The position numbers and the translations under genes are program-made. Source: an uncultured Bacteroidales bacterium (GTDB lineage Bacteria; Bacteroidota; Bacteroidia; Bacteroidales; UBA932). Taken from it: DNA of 39,377 nucleotides. How positions within the stretch are numbered: the first letter of the stretch is position 1; every line of letters begins with the position of its first letter. The stretch covers positions 1-39,377 of the forward strand of contig CAMKTW010000001.1 in NCBI GenBank assembly GCA_946415795.1. Direction: 5' to 3'. Of this stretch, positions 14,880 to 21,872 are shown in pieces. The notes under the pieces were generated by a model. The model saw only the letters and a program-made list of their open reading frames with translations, was not told the DNA's origin and did no database searches.

Positions 14880-16511
14880 ATGGCAAAAGATATAAAATTC
14901 AACATTGAGGCGCGCAACCTTATGAAAGAAGGCGCTGACGCGCTGGCCGATGCAGTAAAGGTGACCCTTGGTCCCAAAGGTCGCAACGTTATCATTGACA
15001 AGAAGTTCGGTGCTCCGCAGGTTACCAAGGACGGTGTTACCGTAGCCAAGGAGATAGAGCTGGAAGACCGCTTCCAGAATATGGGTGCACAGATGGTCAA
15101 GCAGGTCGCAAGCAAGACCAACGACCAGGCCGGTGACGGTACAACTACCGCAACCGTATTGGCTCAAGCTATTATCAACGTGGGCCTTAAGAATGTCACC
15201 GCAGGCGCCAATCCCATGGACCTCAAGCGCGGTATCGACAAGGCAGTGGCCGCAGTTGTTTCTAACCTGCACGATCAGAGCCAGGCTGTAGGCGACGATT
15301 TCTCCAAGATCGAGCAGGTTGCCACCATCTCCGCTAACAACGACGAATATATCGGCAAACTCATCGCCGAGGCCATGAGCAAGGTTAAAAAAGACGGCGT
15401 GATTACCGTAGAAGAGGGCAAGGGCACCGAGACCGAGGTTAAGGTTGTAGAGGGTATGCAGTTTGACCGCGGTTACATCTCCGCTTACTTCATGACAAAC
15501 CCCGACAAGATGGAGTCCGTCCTGGAGAACCCTTACATCCTTATTACGGACAAGAAGATCTCCGCAATGAAAGATCTGATGCCGGTTCTTGAGCCTGTGG
15601 CACGCGAGGGACGCTCTCTGCTCATCATCGCAGAAGATGTTGACGGTGAGGCTCTTACCACTTTGGTCGTGAACAAGCTGCGTGGCACATTGAAGGTGGC
15701 TGCCGTCAAGGCTCCCGGCTTTGGTGACCGTCGCAAAGAGATGCTGCAGGATATCGCTATCCTCACCGGCGGCCAGGTTATCAGCGAGGAGAGGGGCGTT
15801 ACCTTCGAGAACGCTACCTTGGATATGCTGGGCCAGGCAGAGAAGGTATCCATTGACAAGGACACCACTACTATTGTGGGCGGCTCTGGCGACAAAGAGG
15901 CTGTTGCACAGCGTACCGCACAGATCCGCACCCAGATAGAGAACACCAAGAGCGACTACGACCGCGAGAAGTTCCAGGAGCGTCTGGGCAAGCTCGCCGG
16001 CGGTGTGGCAGTGCTCTATGTCGGTGCTGCAAGCGAGGTCGAGATGAAAGAGAAGAAAGACCGCGTGGAGGATGCTCTCAACGCTACCCGTGCAGCTGTT
16101 GAAGAGGGTATCGTGGCCGGCGGCGGCGTGGCTTACATCCGCGCAACCGAGGCTCTCAAGAAGCTCAAAGGCGACAACGAAGACGAGCAGACCGGTATCA
16201 ACATCGTGGCCCGCGCCATCGAGGAGCCTCTGCGCACCATCGTTGCCAACGCAGGCCTGGAGGGCAGCGTAGTGGTTCAGAAGGTTAAGGAGGGCAAGAA
16301 GGACTTCGGTTTCAACGCCCGCACCGAAACCTATGAGAACCTGCTCGCAGCCGGCGTCATCGACCCGACCAAGGTCAGCCGCGTTGCTCTGGAGAACGCC
16401 GCTTCTGTAGCAGGTATGTTCCTCGCTACTGAGTGCGCCATCGTGGACAAGCCGGAGAAGGCTCCCGCAATGATGCCCAACCCCAACGCCGGTATGGACG
16501 GTATGATGTAA
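14880..16511 (+). CDS. groEL: Chaperonin GroEL
   Basis: GroEL is the 60-kDa ATP-dependent folding chaperonin. Its 543 residues include the ATP-site segments KVTLGPKGRNV and GDGTTTATVLAQ, the hinge and apical stretches typical of the family, and the Gly/Met-rich tail GMDGMM. It forms a bicistronic operon with groES and ends at a strong bidirectional terminator about 55 nt downstream. Confidence 0.99.
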   Translation: MAKDIKFNIEARNLMKEGADALADAVKVTLGPKGRNVIIDKKFGAPQVTKDGVTVAKEIELEDRFQNMGAQMVKQVASKTNDQAGDGTTTATVLAQAIINVGLKNVTAGANPMDLKRGIDKAVAAVVSNLHDQSQAVGDDFSKIEQVATISANNDEYIGKLIAEAMSKVKKDGVITVEEGKGTETEVKVVEGMQFDRGYISAYFMTNPDKMESVLENPYILITDKKISAMKDLMPVLEPVAREGRSLLIIAEDVDGEALTTLVVNKLRGTLKVAAVKAPGFGDRRKEMLQDIAILTGGQVISEERGVTFENATLDMLGQAEKVSIDKDTTTIVGGSGDKEAVAQRTAQIRTQIENTKSDYDREKFQERLGKLAGGVAVLYVGAASEVEMKEKKDRVEDALNATRAAVEEGIVAGGGVAYIRATEALKKLKGDNEDEQTGINIVARAIEEPLRTIVANAGLEGSVVVQKVKEGKKDFGFNARTETYENLLAAGVIDPTKVSRVALENAASVAGMFLATECAIVDKPEKAPAMMPNPNAGMDGMM

Positions 16512-16526
16512 TTACCGGCCCTCCCG

Positions 16527-16554
16527 CTTCGCCCATTTATCATTCCGGGCGAAG
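16527..16554 (+). repeat. 8-bp hairpin just after groEL
   Basis: CTTCGCCC at 16527-16534 and GGGCGAAG at 16547-16554 form a perfect stem with a 12-nt loop. It precedes the terminator and may protect the 3' end of the mRNA. It has no T-tract, so it is not itself a terminator. Confidence 0.5.
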
Positions 16555-16564
16555 TTGGTGGTTT

Positions 16565-16602
16565 AAAAAACGGCTCGGGCTTGAAGCCCGGGCCGTTTTT
16601 TT
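16565..16602. terminator. Bidirectional Rho-independent terminator
   Basis: An A-tract, a GC-rich stem from CGGCTCGGGCTT to its near-perfect complement (16571-16595) and a T-tract of seven. It ends groESL on the plus strand and, read in reverse, the converging lipoprotein gene that stops at 16626. Confidence 0.9.
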
Positions 16603-16625
16603 GAATGGTGTTGTGCCCGACTTTA

Positions 16626-18161
16626 TTACTGCTGCAAAAAAACGGGACGGACCGATAGCCCATAGCAGCGGTAGCTGCTGTAACTGTAGAAATCATCCGA
16701 ATTGAAGTGGACGGTGCGCGCGTTGTACGGGTAGCCCGTACTGAGGGAAGAAGACCAGTATCTGCCGTCGATCCCGACATAAACGAGTTGGGTAACGGTC
16801 CGGCCACCGGCAGCGGGCAGGAATATGCTGTTGCCGTTGGGGCCGGTAACCAGCCTTCCGTTTACACCGTCCCGTGTCGTCCATTCCCAGGTGCATTCTG
16901 TCCTGAGCTCTGTCCACTCCTCCTCTGTGGGTATTCTCCAGTTGCCCCCCCAGTTGACACTGGCTGCGTCGTCCTCGGGATCTAATATGGCATTGTTGTC
17001 GATATTGCCGTATGAACTGCTTGTACAATACTTGGTCATCGTACCGCCGGTACCATTGCACCACTGGTATGATGCCCAGTTGTAACCAGCGGTCTTGTCG
17101 GATTTCCAAGTCAACGGGTCCAGGCTGCTGTAATACGGCTCCGTCTCTCCCCAGGCGAAATAATCGCCAGATTCCTCGGGAGCATTTGCTCCAAGGTTGC
17201 AGGTTGCCCACTTTAATCCGGACGGAAGCCCCAGATTGACGTATTCGTGCGAAAGGTAAGGATGGGGCTCGTCAATATTTACGACCGGCATCTTGAGGAG
17301 ATTGGAACGGGTGATGGTCTGGCTCCGGGTAGTCTTTAATTCCGTTCGTCTGCCTTGGGTATCGGTAATGGTGACCGTGAATCCTTTTGTCATTTTCACA
17401 GGCGGGAGGGCAATGATGAACACCGTGGCGAGTTCCTCTTCAAGCTGTACGCCATATCCACAACCCAAAGTAACAGGAGATGTCGGTACTGTCGGAGTTG
17501 CATCTGCCAGGGTGATTGCAGGTGCTGCGGTATTAGACACTGTAATCGTTGCCTCTCCGCAGAGTTTCTCACCGTTATTGCCCTCTATGCTGATTGATAG
17601 TATTGTTGCCGTACCCGTCAGCTGGAGCTTCAAACCGCCCAGAACGTTCTTGAACATCAGGTTCATATCACTGACGGACCTCGATACTGCCGCCATCGGG
17701 AACGCTTCGTCGCCGATGTTTGCATAGGCATAGCTCTGGGTTGCCGGGAGGATAATGTCGCTTAAGACATACGAATCCCCGCGCCTGGCGATTGCTGCCG
17801 TCGATGAATAAGGGTAGAAGGCGACATTTACGGGTAGCTCGCCGCCGGCAACGAATCCGGGGCTTTCCATCCTTTCCAGGATAGCAGCCTGCTGCCCTTC
17901 CGACATATCGGAGACCCGGTACTGCTCATTGATGGTGCTTCCGGCAAAAAGGCTTACCCGGTCACCCTGTTCCCAGATAACGGTGCCGAAGACGTCAAGG
18001 AAGGTCTTGGTTTCTATCCCGGCTCCGCCGTCATCGGTTAACTTCTCGATGGTGGCCGTGAAAACCTTTCCTTCCGAAGTTGCGTCACTCTTTTCTACCT
18101 TCTGGCAGCTACATACTGCCACCGCGACCATAAGGCCTGATACCAATACCTTTTTCATCAT
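16626..18161 (-). CDS. Fimbrillin-like/FISUMP surface lipoprotein
   Basis: The protein has 511 residues from the ATG pair at 18161; the reading frame extends upstream but that part overlaps the peptide gene in another frame. Lipid cysteine C19 follows VCS. Residues about 30-295 resemble the N-terminal beta-sandwich of fimbrillin-family/FimB-Mfa-like adhesin proteins (KVFTATIEK, ETKTFLD, VIWEQGDRVSLF, FKNVLGGLKLQL). Residues about 306-508 are a FISUMP-type domain (Fibrobacter major paralogous family, TIGR02145): NLGLPSGLKWATCNLG, GDYFAWGETEP, NWGGNWRIPTEEEW and GPNGNSIFLPAAG. It is probably displayed on the outer membrane as an adhesin or fimbrial component. It is paralogous to the larger protein at 33002-36268. 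A 44-aa peptide gene lies 20 nt upstream and shares its promoter. The ligand is unknown. Confidence 0.85.
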   Translation of the reverse strand: MMKKVLVSGLMVAVAVCSCQKVEKSDATSEGKVFTATIEKLTDDGGAGIETKTFLDVFGTVIWEQGDRVSLFAGSTINEQYRVSDMSEGQQAAILERMESPGFVAGGELPVNVAFYPYSSTAAIARRGDSYVLSDIILPATQSYAYANIGDEAFPMAAVSRSVSDMNLMFKNVLGGLKLQLTGTATILSISIEGNNGEKLCGEATITVSNTAAPAITLADATPTVPTSPVTLGCGYGVQLEEELATVFIIALPPVKMTKGFTVTITDTQGRRTELKTTRSQTITRSNLLKMPVVNIDEPHPYLSHEYVNLGLPSGLKWATCNLGANAPEESGDYFAWGETEPYYSSLDPLTWKSDKTAGYNWASYQWCNGTGGTMTKYCTSSSYGNIDNNAILDPEDDAASVNWGGNWRIPTEEEWTELRTECTWEWTTRDGVNGRLVTGPNGNSIFLPAAGGRTVTQLVYVGIDGRYWSSSLSTGYPYNARTVHFNSDDFYSYSSYRCYGLSVRPVFLQQ

Positions 18162-18181
18162 AACTACCAGATTTAATAATT

Positions 18182-18316
18182 CTACCACTCTCCTTGTGTC
18201 TCGGTCACTTTCTCGGTCTCGCTGCCGCAGATTACACTTTGGATTCCTACAGAAAGTACATCGCATACAGGAGTTGTGTACTCCATAACGCTCTCGTTCT
18301 CCATCAGTTTTTTCAT
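18182..18316 (-). CDS. Small conserved peptide (44 aa) upstream of the FISUMP lipoprotein
   Basis: An ATG at 18316 opens a 44-residue peptide that starts MKKLMENESVMEYTTPVCDV and ends SETEKVTETQGEW, with stop TAG at 18184-18182. It has two cysteines (PVC, VIC) and no signal peptide or membrane segment. A related peptide precedes the other large lipoprotein (36293-36421), and a third is fused to a FISUMP fragment (18520-18903). Shared features are Y-x-x-P-V near the start, an I-C-x-S/T segment, and V-T-E-T-x-G-E-W at the end. Three related copies at matching positions make it very likely a real gene. The -7 element TAAATTTG lies 52 nt upstream. The function is unknown; exported partner, maturation factor or leader peptide are all open. 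Confidence 0.75.
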   Translation of the reverse strand: MKKLMENESVMEYTTPVCDVLSVGIQSVICGSETEKVTETQGEW

Positions 18317-18368
18317 AATTCTTTTTGTTTATAATTATAAGTAAATGTCGGTTCCAATATCTGCACCT

Positions 18369-18399
18369 CAAATTTATGCAATTTTCATTATAGTTGCAA
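18369..18399 (-). promoter_or_regulatory. Promoter of the peptide-lipoprotein operon (16-18 kb copy)
   Basis: Minus strand: TTGC at 18399-18396, a spacer of exactly 19 bp, then TAAATTTG at 18376-18369. The same arrangement precedes the second peptide-lipoprotein pair at 36466-36496. The leader to the peptide ATG is about 45-50 nt. Confidence 0.75.
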
Positions 18400-18519
18400 G
18401 ACACTGCCGGGGTCGGATGCAGAACAGTCGGTGCGGTGCGCAATTGCGATATGGCATATGCTCAATGGTTAAAAGATGTCTGCAAGCTCTCTTACTCCGG
18501 CTTCTATTGGTTTGCACAA

Positions 18520-18903
18520 TTAATCTGTGACGGGACGTACAGAGAACCCGTTGTAGCGGTCGTCGGGGTAGTCGTCTATAGTATCTGAGAAATAGATAAC
18601 ATAAGCATAGTACGGACTTCCCGTACTAAGAGAGGAAGACCAGTAGTAGCCGTAGGATCCTGTTTCTGTGATACTTGTATAGCCCCGGCTGCCGGCGGCA
18701 GGCAGGAATATGCTGTTGCCGTTGGGGCCGGTGACCAGACTTCCTCTGACTCCATTCTGCCTGGTCCACTCCCAGGTGCACTTGGTCATAAGCTCTTTCC
18801 ACTCGCCCTGGGTCTCGGTCACTTTTTCGGTCTCGCTGCCGCAGATTACACTCTGCGTACCAATAGCAAGAACTACGCATACTGGAGCGTTGTAAACGCT
18901 CAT
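18520..18903 (-). CDS. Chimera of the small peptide and a C-terminal FISUMP half-domain
   Basis: The protein has 127 residues from the ATG at 18903. Residues 1-35 (MSVYNAPVCVVLAIGTQSVI, then CGSETEKVTETQGEW) belong to the small-peptide family. From residue 36 the sequence KELMTKCTWEWTRQNGV continues as the second half of a FISUMP domain (GPNGNSIFLPAAG, YYWSSSLS, ending GFSVRPV). It has no lipobox and no fimbrillin-like domain. The joint falls where the peptide ends in GEW and intact FISUMP reads EEW-TEL, so it looks like a deletion between GAGTGG sequences. A -7 element TACATTTG at 18958-18951 suggests it is still transcribed. An upstream in-frame ATG at 18963 lies before that promoter and is less likely. 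It could be a decaying relic or a functional new gene. Confidence 0.65.
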   Translation of the reverse strand: MSVYNAPVCVVLAIGTQSVICGSETEKVTETQGEWKELMTKCTWEWTRQNGVRGSLVTGPNGNSIFLPAAGSRGYTSITETGSYGYYWSSSLSTGSPYYAYVIYFSDTIDDYPDDRYNGFSVRPVTD

Positions 18904-18950
18904 CTTTGAAAAACTGTTAATAATACCCTTGAAACAGGCTATACCCAAAC

Positions 18951-18958
18951 CAAATGTA
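18951..18958 (-). promoter_or_regulatory. -7 element of the chimeric gene
   Basis: TACATTTG on the minus strand, 47 nt before the ATG at 18903. The distance is like those of the two intact peptide genes. The -33 position is poor. Confidence 0.45.
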
Positions 18959-18963
18959 CACAT

Positions 18964-19312
18964 TCTTTTTCGCTAATACAGCACCCCTGTTCCGTCCCGC
19001 CAAAGCGCAGGGAAATCCACGTCAGTCACATCTGTCCCACGCGTCAGCGGGGCATCTGCTCCGGGCAGACTGTCATATCGGTTTGGTATTGCGTGGCACC
19101 TTCATCCCTGATTATCAGCGTTTTGCTCAATATCGCTTGCGTATATTTGCGCAAGCGATATGCTGTAAGAGGCTGATAATCAGACCTGTCTCTGCCACGG
19201 CCGGATTATGGCTCTTGCCGGCTGCTGCACTGTCACGGCAATCAGTAAGCGTCTCCACGGTTACGCCTTGACGTGCGGTTGACCCGATTCTACTGTTTTC
19301 GAACTTTTCTGC
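18964..19312. other. Gene-free stretch with a nested perfect inverted repeat
   Basis: I find no coding sequence I can support here. The main content is the long hairpin at 19108-19183. The rest is moderately GC-rich sequence with no recognisable RNA gene. The tadA -7 element follows at 19313. Confidence 0.5.
19108..19183. repeat. Nested 12 + 12 bp perfect inverted repeat
   Basis: Outer arms CTGATTATCAGC (19108-19119) and GCTGATAATCAG (19172-19183) match exactly. Inner arms ATATCGCTTGCG (19130-19141) and CGCAAGCGATAT (19150-19161) also match exactly, around the 8-nt loop TATATTTG. Internal loops of about 10 nt separate the two stems. The loop itself matches a -7 promoter element. It lacks a T-tract on either strand, so a terminator is unlikely. 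Confidence 0.75.
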
Positions 19313-19320
19313 TACCTTTG
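19313..19320 (+). promoter_or_regulatory. -7 element of tadA
   Basis: TACCTTTG ends 5 nt before the tadA ATG at 19326, again implying a nearly leaderless mRNA. No clear -33 element is seen. Confidence 0.5.
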
Positions 19321-19325
19321 TGGAT

Positions 19326-19760
19326 ATGGACGACAACCAATATATGCAGATGGCGCTGGAGCAGGCACGTGCGGCGGGGGAGAGGAATGAGATACCGATA
19401 GGGGCCGTGGTAGTGTGCAAGGGGCGGGTAATCGCGCGTGCCCACAATCTCACCGAGACGCTGAACGACCCCACTGCGCACGCCGAGATGCAGGCGATTA
19501 CCGCAGCCACGGAGTATCTGGGGGGAAAGTACCTGACCGACTGCACGCTTTACGTCACGGTGGAGCCGTGCCCTATGTGTGCGGCTGCGCTCGCCTGGGC
19601 ACAGATTCCCCGTATCGTGTATGGTGCCGACGACCCCAGACGCGGATATTCGCTTTTCAGCCCCAGCCTGCTGCACCCCCGCACCAAAGTCACCAAAGGT
19701 GTCCTGGCCGACGAATGCTCCACCCTTATGACCGGTTTCTTCAAAGCCCGCCGCAAATAA
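19326..19760 (+). CDS. tadA: tRNA-specific adenosine deaminase (TadA)
   Basis: TadA converts A34 to inosine in the anticodon of tRNA-Arg(ACG). The 144-residue protein has the zinc cytidine-deaminase motifs H-A-E (H52, E54 in TAHAEMQA) and P-C-x-x-C (C82, C85 in EPCPMCAAA), with IPIGAVVV before them. The ATG at 19326 is preferred to the in-frame GTG at 19320, which overlaps the -7 element. A guanine deaminase is the main alternative, but the N-terminal MQMALEQARAAGE and the tail fit TadA better. A tRNA-Gln gene lies 80 nt downstream. Confidence 0.92.
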   Translation: MDDNQYMQMALEQARAAGERNEIPIGAVVVCKGRVIARAHNLTETLNDPTAHAEMQAITAATEYLGGKYLTDCTLYVTVEPCPMCAAALAWAQIPRIVYGADDPRRGYSLFSPSLLHPRTKVTKGVLADECSTLMTGFFKARRK

Positions 19761-19821
19761 CCGGACCGGCCCCGACGCTACGTTTTTGGCGACGTCTATT
19801 TCTTTAGAAGTAAAAAGTTTA

Positions 19822-19829
19822 TATCTTTG
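19822..19829 (+). promoter_or_regulatory. -7 element of tRNA-Gln
   Basis: TATCTTTG fits TAnnTTTG and ends 11 nt before the tRNA 5' end. No good -33 match is seen. Confidence 0.5.
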
Positions 19830-19840
19830 CACTCACATCT

Positions 19841-19911
19841 TGAGATATGGTGTAATGGTAGCACTACAGATTTTGGTTCTGTCTGTCGAGGTTCGAATCC
19901 TCGTATCTCAA
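19841..19911 (+). tRNA. tRNA-Gln (anticodon TTG)
   Basis: The acceptor stem TGAGATA pairs with TATCTCA (19904-19910), with discriminator A at 19911. The anticodon stem ACAGA/TCTGT encloses TTTTGGT, giving anticodon TTG. The T arm is CGAGGTTCGAATCCTCG. The CCA end is not encoded, as is usual in many Bacteroidetes tRNA genes. Confidence 0.96.
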
Positions 19912-19945
19912 CACCTTCCATTGGAGCCCGTAGGGCGATAGCAAG

Positions 19946-19966
19946 TCCCTTCCCCGGGGGAAGGGA
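19946..19966. repeat. Palindrome downstream of tRNA-Gln
   Basis: TCCCTTCCCC and GGGGAAGGGA form a perfect 10-bp inverted repeat around one G. It is followed by TTTAGGGATGGGG. This looks like a short intergenic palindromic repeat. Confidence 0.6.
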
Positions 19967-20070
19967 TTTAGGGATGGGGTTACGTTATAGGGTATGTCTT
20001 GGATTGTTTCGCAAAGTCCCTGACATATTGAGAACGAAATACGATTATTTGCGAAACAATTACAAGACAC

Positions 20071-20205
20071 GTGGAAAAGCCTCCGAGTTGCATTTTAGAG
20101 TCCCCTGCCGGCGATGGTAACGACGATTACCAGGCGGCAGAGAAGACGTGTCATAACCCCTTTTACAAGCAAAATCACAAGTCGCACCTTTTGATGCGGC
20201 CTTAA
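20071..20205 (+). other. Candidate conserved non-coding element or 44-aa reading frame
   Basis: This stretch holds a hairpin (CTGCCG 20105-20110 with CGGCAG 20135-20140, and GGTAA 20116-20120 with TTACC 20127-20131). One frame is open from a GTG at 20071 to TAA at 20205 and includes DDYQAAEKTCHNPFYKQNHK. A different frame over the left part ends in SELHFRVPCRRW. I faintly recall both strings as recurrent short ORFs in Bacteroidales, which would point to conservation at the DNA or RNA level, but I cannot verify that. It lies just before the phosphopantetheinyl transferase gene. Confidence 0.35.
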
Positions 20206-20215
20206 CGACTTTTAT

Positions 20216-20851
20216 ATGGCATTATACCTGAAGAAAGAACTGGAAAACGAAGCGACCATCTATGTTTGGGAAATAACCGAAACAGAGCAGGAACTGATGG
20301 ATATGTGCTCCATCCCCAAGAATGAGCTGGAGGAGTTGAGTATGATCCGCAGCGAGGCGCGCCGCAAAGAGCGACTTGCCGTCCGCGCCCTGCTGGGTGA
20401 GATTTTTGACGACAAGGTCTATCTGGGGCACCACGACAACGGCCGCCCCTTCCTGCACAACTCCGCGCAGGAGATAAGCATATCCCACTCAAACCGCTTT
20501 GTGGCCATCATCACCCACCGCGACGAAGCGCTGGGCATTGACATAGAGTCGCTTGACCGTGACTTCTCTGCCGTTGAGAAGAAGGTTCTTTCCGAAGAAG
20601 AGCGTGACGACCTCAGCGACCACAACCGCAAGCTGCAGCTGGCGATAATCTGGAGCGCGAAAGAGGCCATTTTCAAGCGTATGTCCCAGCTCGACGTAGA
20701 TTTTGCCGAGCAGATAGAGATAGAGAAGTTCTCCCCACGCGACGAGGGCGAAATAAGCGCCACCTTTACGCACAAGGATGGCACCGAGATGGAATTTGAA
20801 CTAGAGTATATGGTGTTTGAACGCCACGTGATGGTTTGGCTTGTGGGTTAG
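20216..20851 (+). CDS. 4'-phosphopantetheinyl transferase superfamily protein
   Basis: The enzyme class transfers phosphopantetheine from CoA to a serine of carrier proteins. The 211-residue protein has a Sfp-like layout: ISISHSNRFVAI (87-98), the Mg-binding GIDIE (D109, E111) and WSAKEAIFK (K149, E150, K154). It is longer than AcpS (about 125 residues), so a Sfp/EntD-like enzyme is likely, though in Bacteroidetes such proteins may serve the fatty-acid carrier protein. It lies 34 nt before the lipoprotein gene and could share its transcript. No polyketide or peptide synthetase is nearby. Confidence 0.9.
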   Translation: MALYLKKELENEATIYVWEITETEQELMDMCSIPKNELEELSMIRSEARRKERLAVRALLGEIFDDKVYLGHHDNGRPFLHNSAQEISISHSNRFVAIITHRDEALGIDIESLDRDFSAVEKKVLSEEERDDLSDHNRKLQLAIIWSAKEAIFKRMSQLDVDFAEQIEIEKFSPRDEGEISATFTHKDGTEMEFELEYMVFERHVMVWLVG

Positions 20852-20885
20852 TTGTTTATACCTTTCTCTCTGATATCGAGGAATT

Positions 20886-21872
20886 ATGTTAAAGATAAGA
20901 TACGTCGTCGCCGCCATCGCCGTTGCGGCAGCACTGCTGGCCGGCTGCAAGGGTGGTTCCGGCAAAAAAGCGGAAGGCAATCCCGCCGACAACCGCTTCG
21001 CGATGCCTGAACTGCCGTCTATGATTTCTGACCAGCAGCAGGCAATGGAGTATATCACAGCCCATTTCTGGGACAAATTCTTAGCCGAAGACCGTCCCGG
21101 CGTGCAGGATACCTCTCTGGTACGCGGATTTACCGTGGAGGCCTTTACCGAACACTTCTGCCAGTACGCCCTGTACCTCAGGGCTGTGCCCCCCCAGAAG
21201 GGGCTGGCCGCCACCCGCAGTTTTCTGGACAGGGTGGAGAAGATCCAGCTGGCAAATCCGGAAGGAACCCTTTGGCACAAGGTTACAGACGTTTACTTCA
21301 AGATCCTGCAGGATCCCAATTCCCCATATCGCAACGAGGAGTTCTGCATACCCCTGATAGAGAAACGCGCCACCAGCCCCCTCGCCACAGAAGAGGAAAA
21401 AGCCCGCGCAGAACACGATCTGCCCCGCTTCTGCCTGAACCGTCTGGGGGAGAAGGCGGCCAATTTTGCCTTCACCCTGAGAAGCGGCCGGGTTATGAAC
21501 CTTTATGACATAGACAGCGAATACACTATGATCTTCTTCAGCAACCCCGGCTGTGCAAACTGCCGTGAGGTTATAGAGATGCTGAAAAGCTTTCCCGGAA
21601 TTGACCAGCTTATTGAAAACCGGCAGCTCGCCGTTGCCAACGTCTATCCCGATGCCGACCTGGGAGAATGGATCAAGTATGCCCCTATTTATCCGACCAA
21701 CTGGTACAACGGCTACGACCACCTTCTGGCCGTTAACAGTACGCCGCTCTACAACATAAGGGCTATCCCCTCTGTTTATATGCTGGACAGGGACAAGACT
21801 GTCCTGCTGAAAGACGTCCCTTCCGATTTGCTGATGGAGTTCCTGAAAGCGGTGTTCGGCACTACAAATTAA
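20886..21872 (+). CDS. Lipoprotein with DUF5106 and thioredoxin-like domain
   Basis: The 328-residue protein has a lipoprotein signal (LLAGC, lipid cysteine at about 21), a DUF5106-like helical region (about 45-200), and a thioredoxin-fold domain (about 200-325). The latter has a redox motif FFSNPGCANC, i.e. CxxC with residues A-N, and the cis-proline region IRAIPSVYML. It probably acts as a periplasm-facing thiol-disulfide reductase, of the type Bacteroidetes encode in many copies. Its 3' end overlaps the converging outer-membrane protein gene by 11 bp. Confidence 0.85.
   Translation: MLKIRYVVAAIAVAAALLAGCKGGSGKKAEGNPADNRFAMPELPSMISDQQQAMEYITAHFWDKFLAEDRPGVQDTSLVRGFTVEAFTEHFCQYALYLRAVPPQKGLAATRSFLDRVEKIQLANPEGTLWHKVTDVYFKILQDPNSPYRNEEFCIPLIEKRATSPLATEEEKARAEHDLPRFCLNRLGEKAANFAFTLRSGRVMNLYDIDSEYTMIFFSNPGCANCREVIEMLKSFPGIDQLIENRQLAVANVYPDADLGEWIKYAPIYPTNWYNGYDHLLAVNSTPLYNIRAIPSVYMLDRDKTVLLKDVPSDLLMEFLKAVFGTTN

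Noticed and set aside
18161..18443. Extended N-terminus of the 511-aa lipoprotein
   Set aside because: The upstream in-frame codons run through the peptide gene and its promoter in a different frame and would bury the lipoprotein signal peptide. The ATG pair at 18161 gives a proper lipobox.
19827..20120. 97-codon open frame over tRNA-Gln
   Set aside because: It reads through the whole tRNA gene and has no family match. The tRNA is certain, so this frame is not a gene as a unit.
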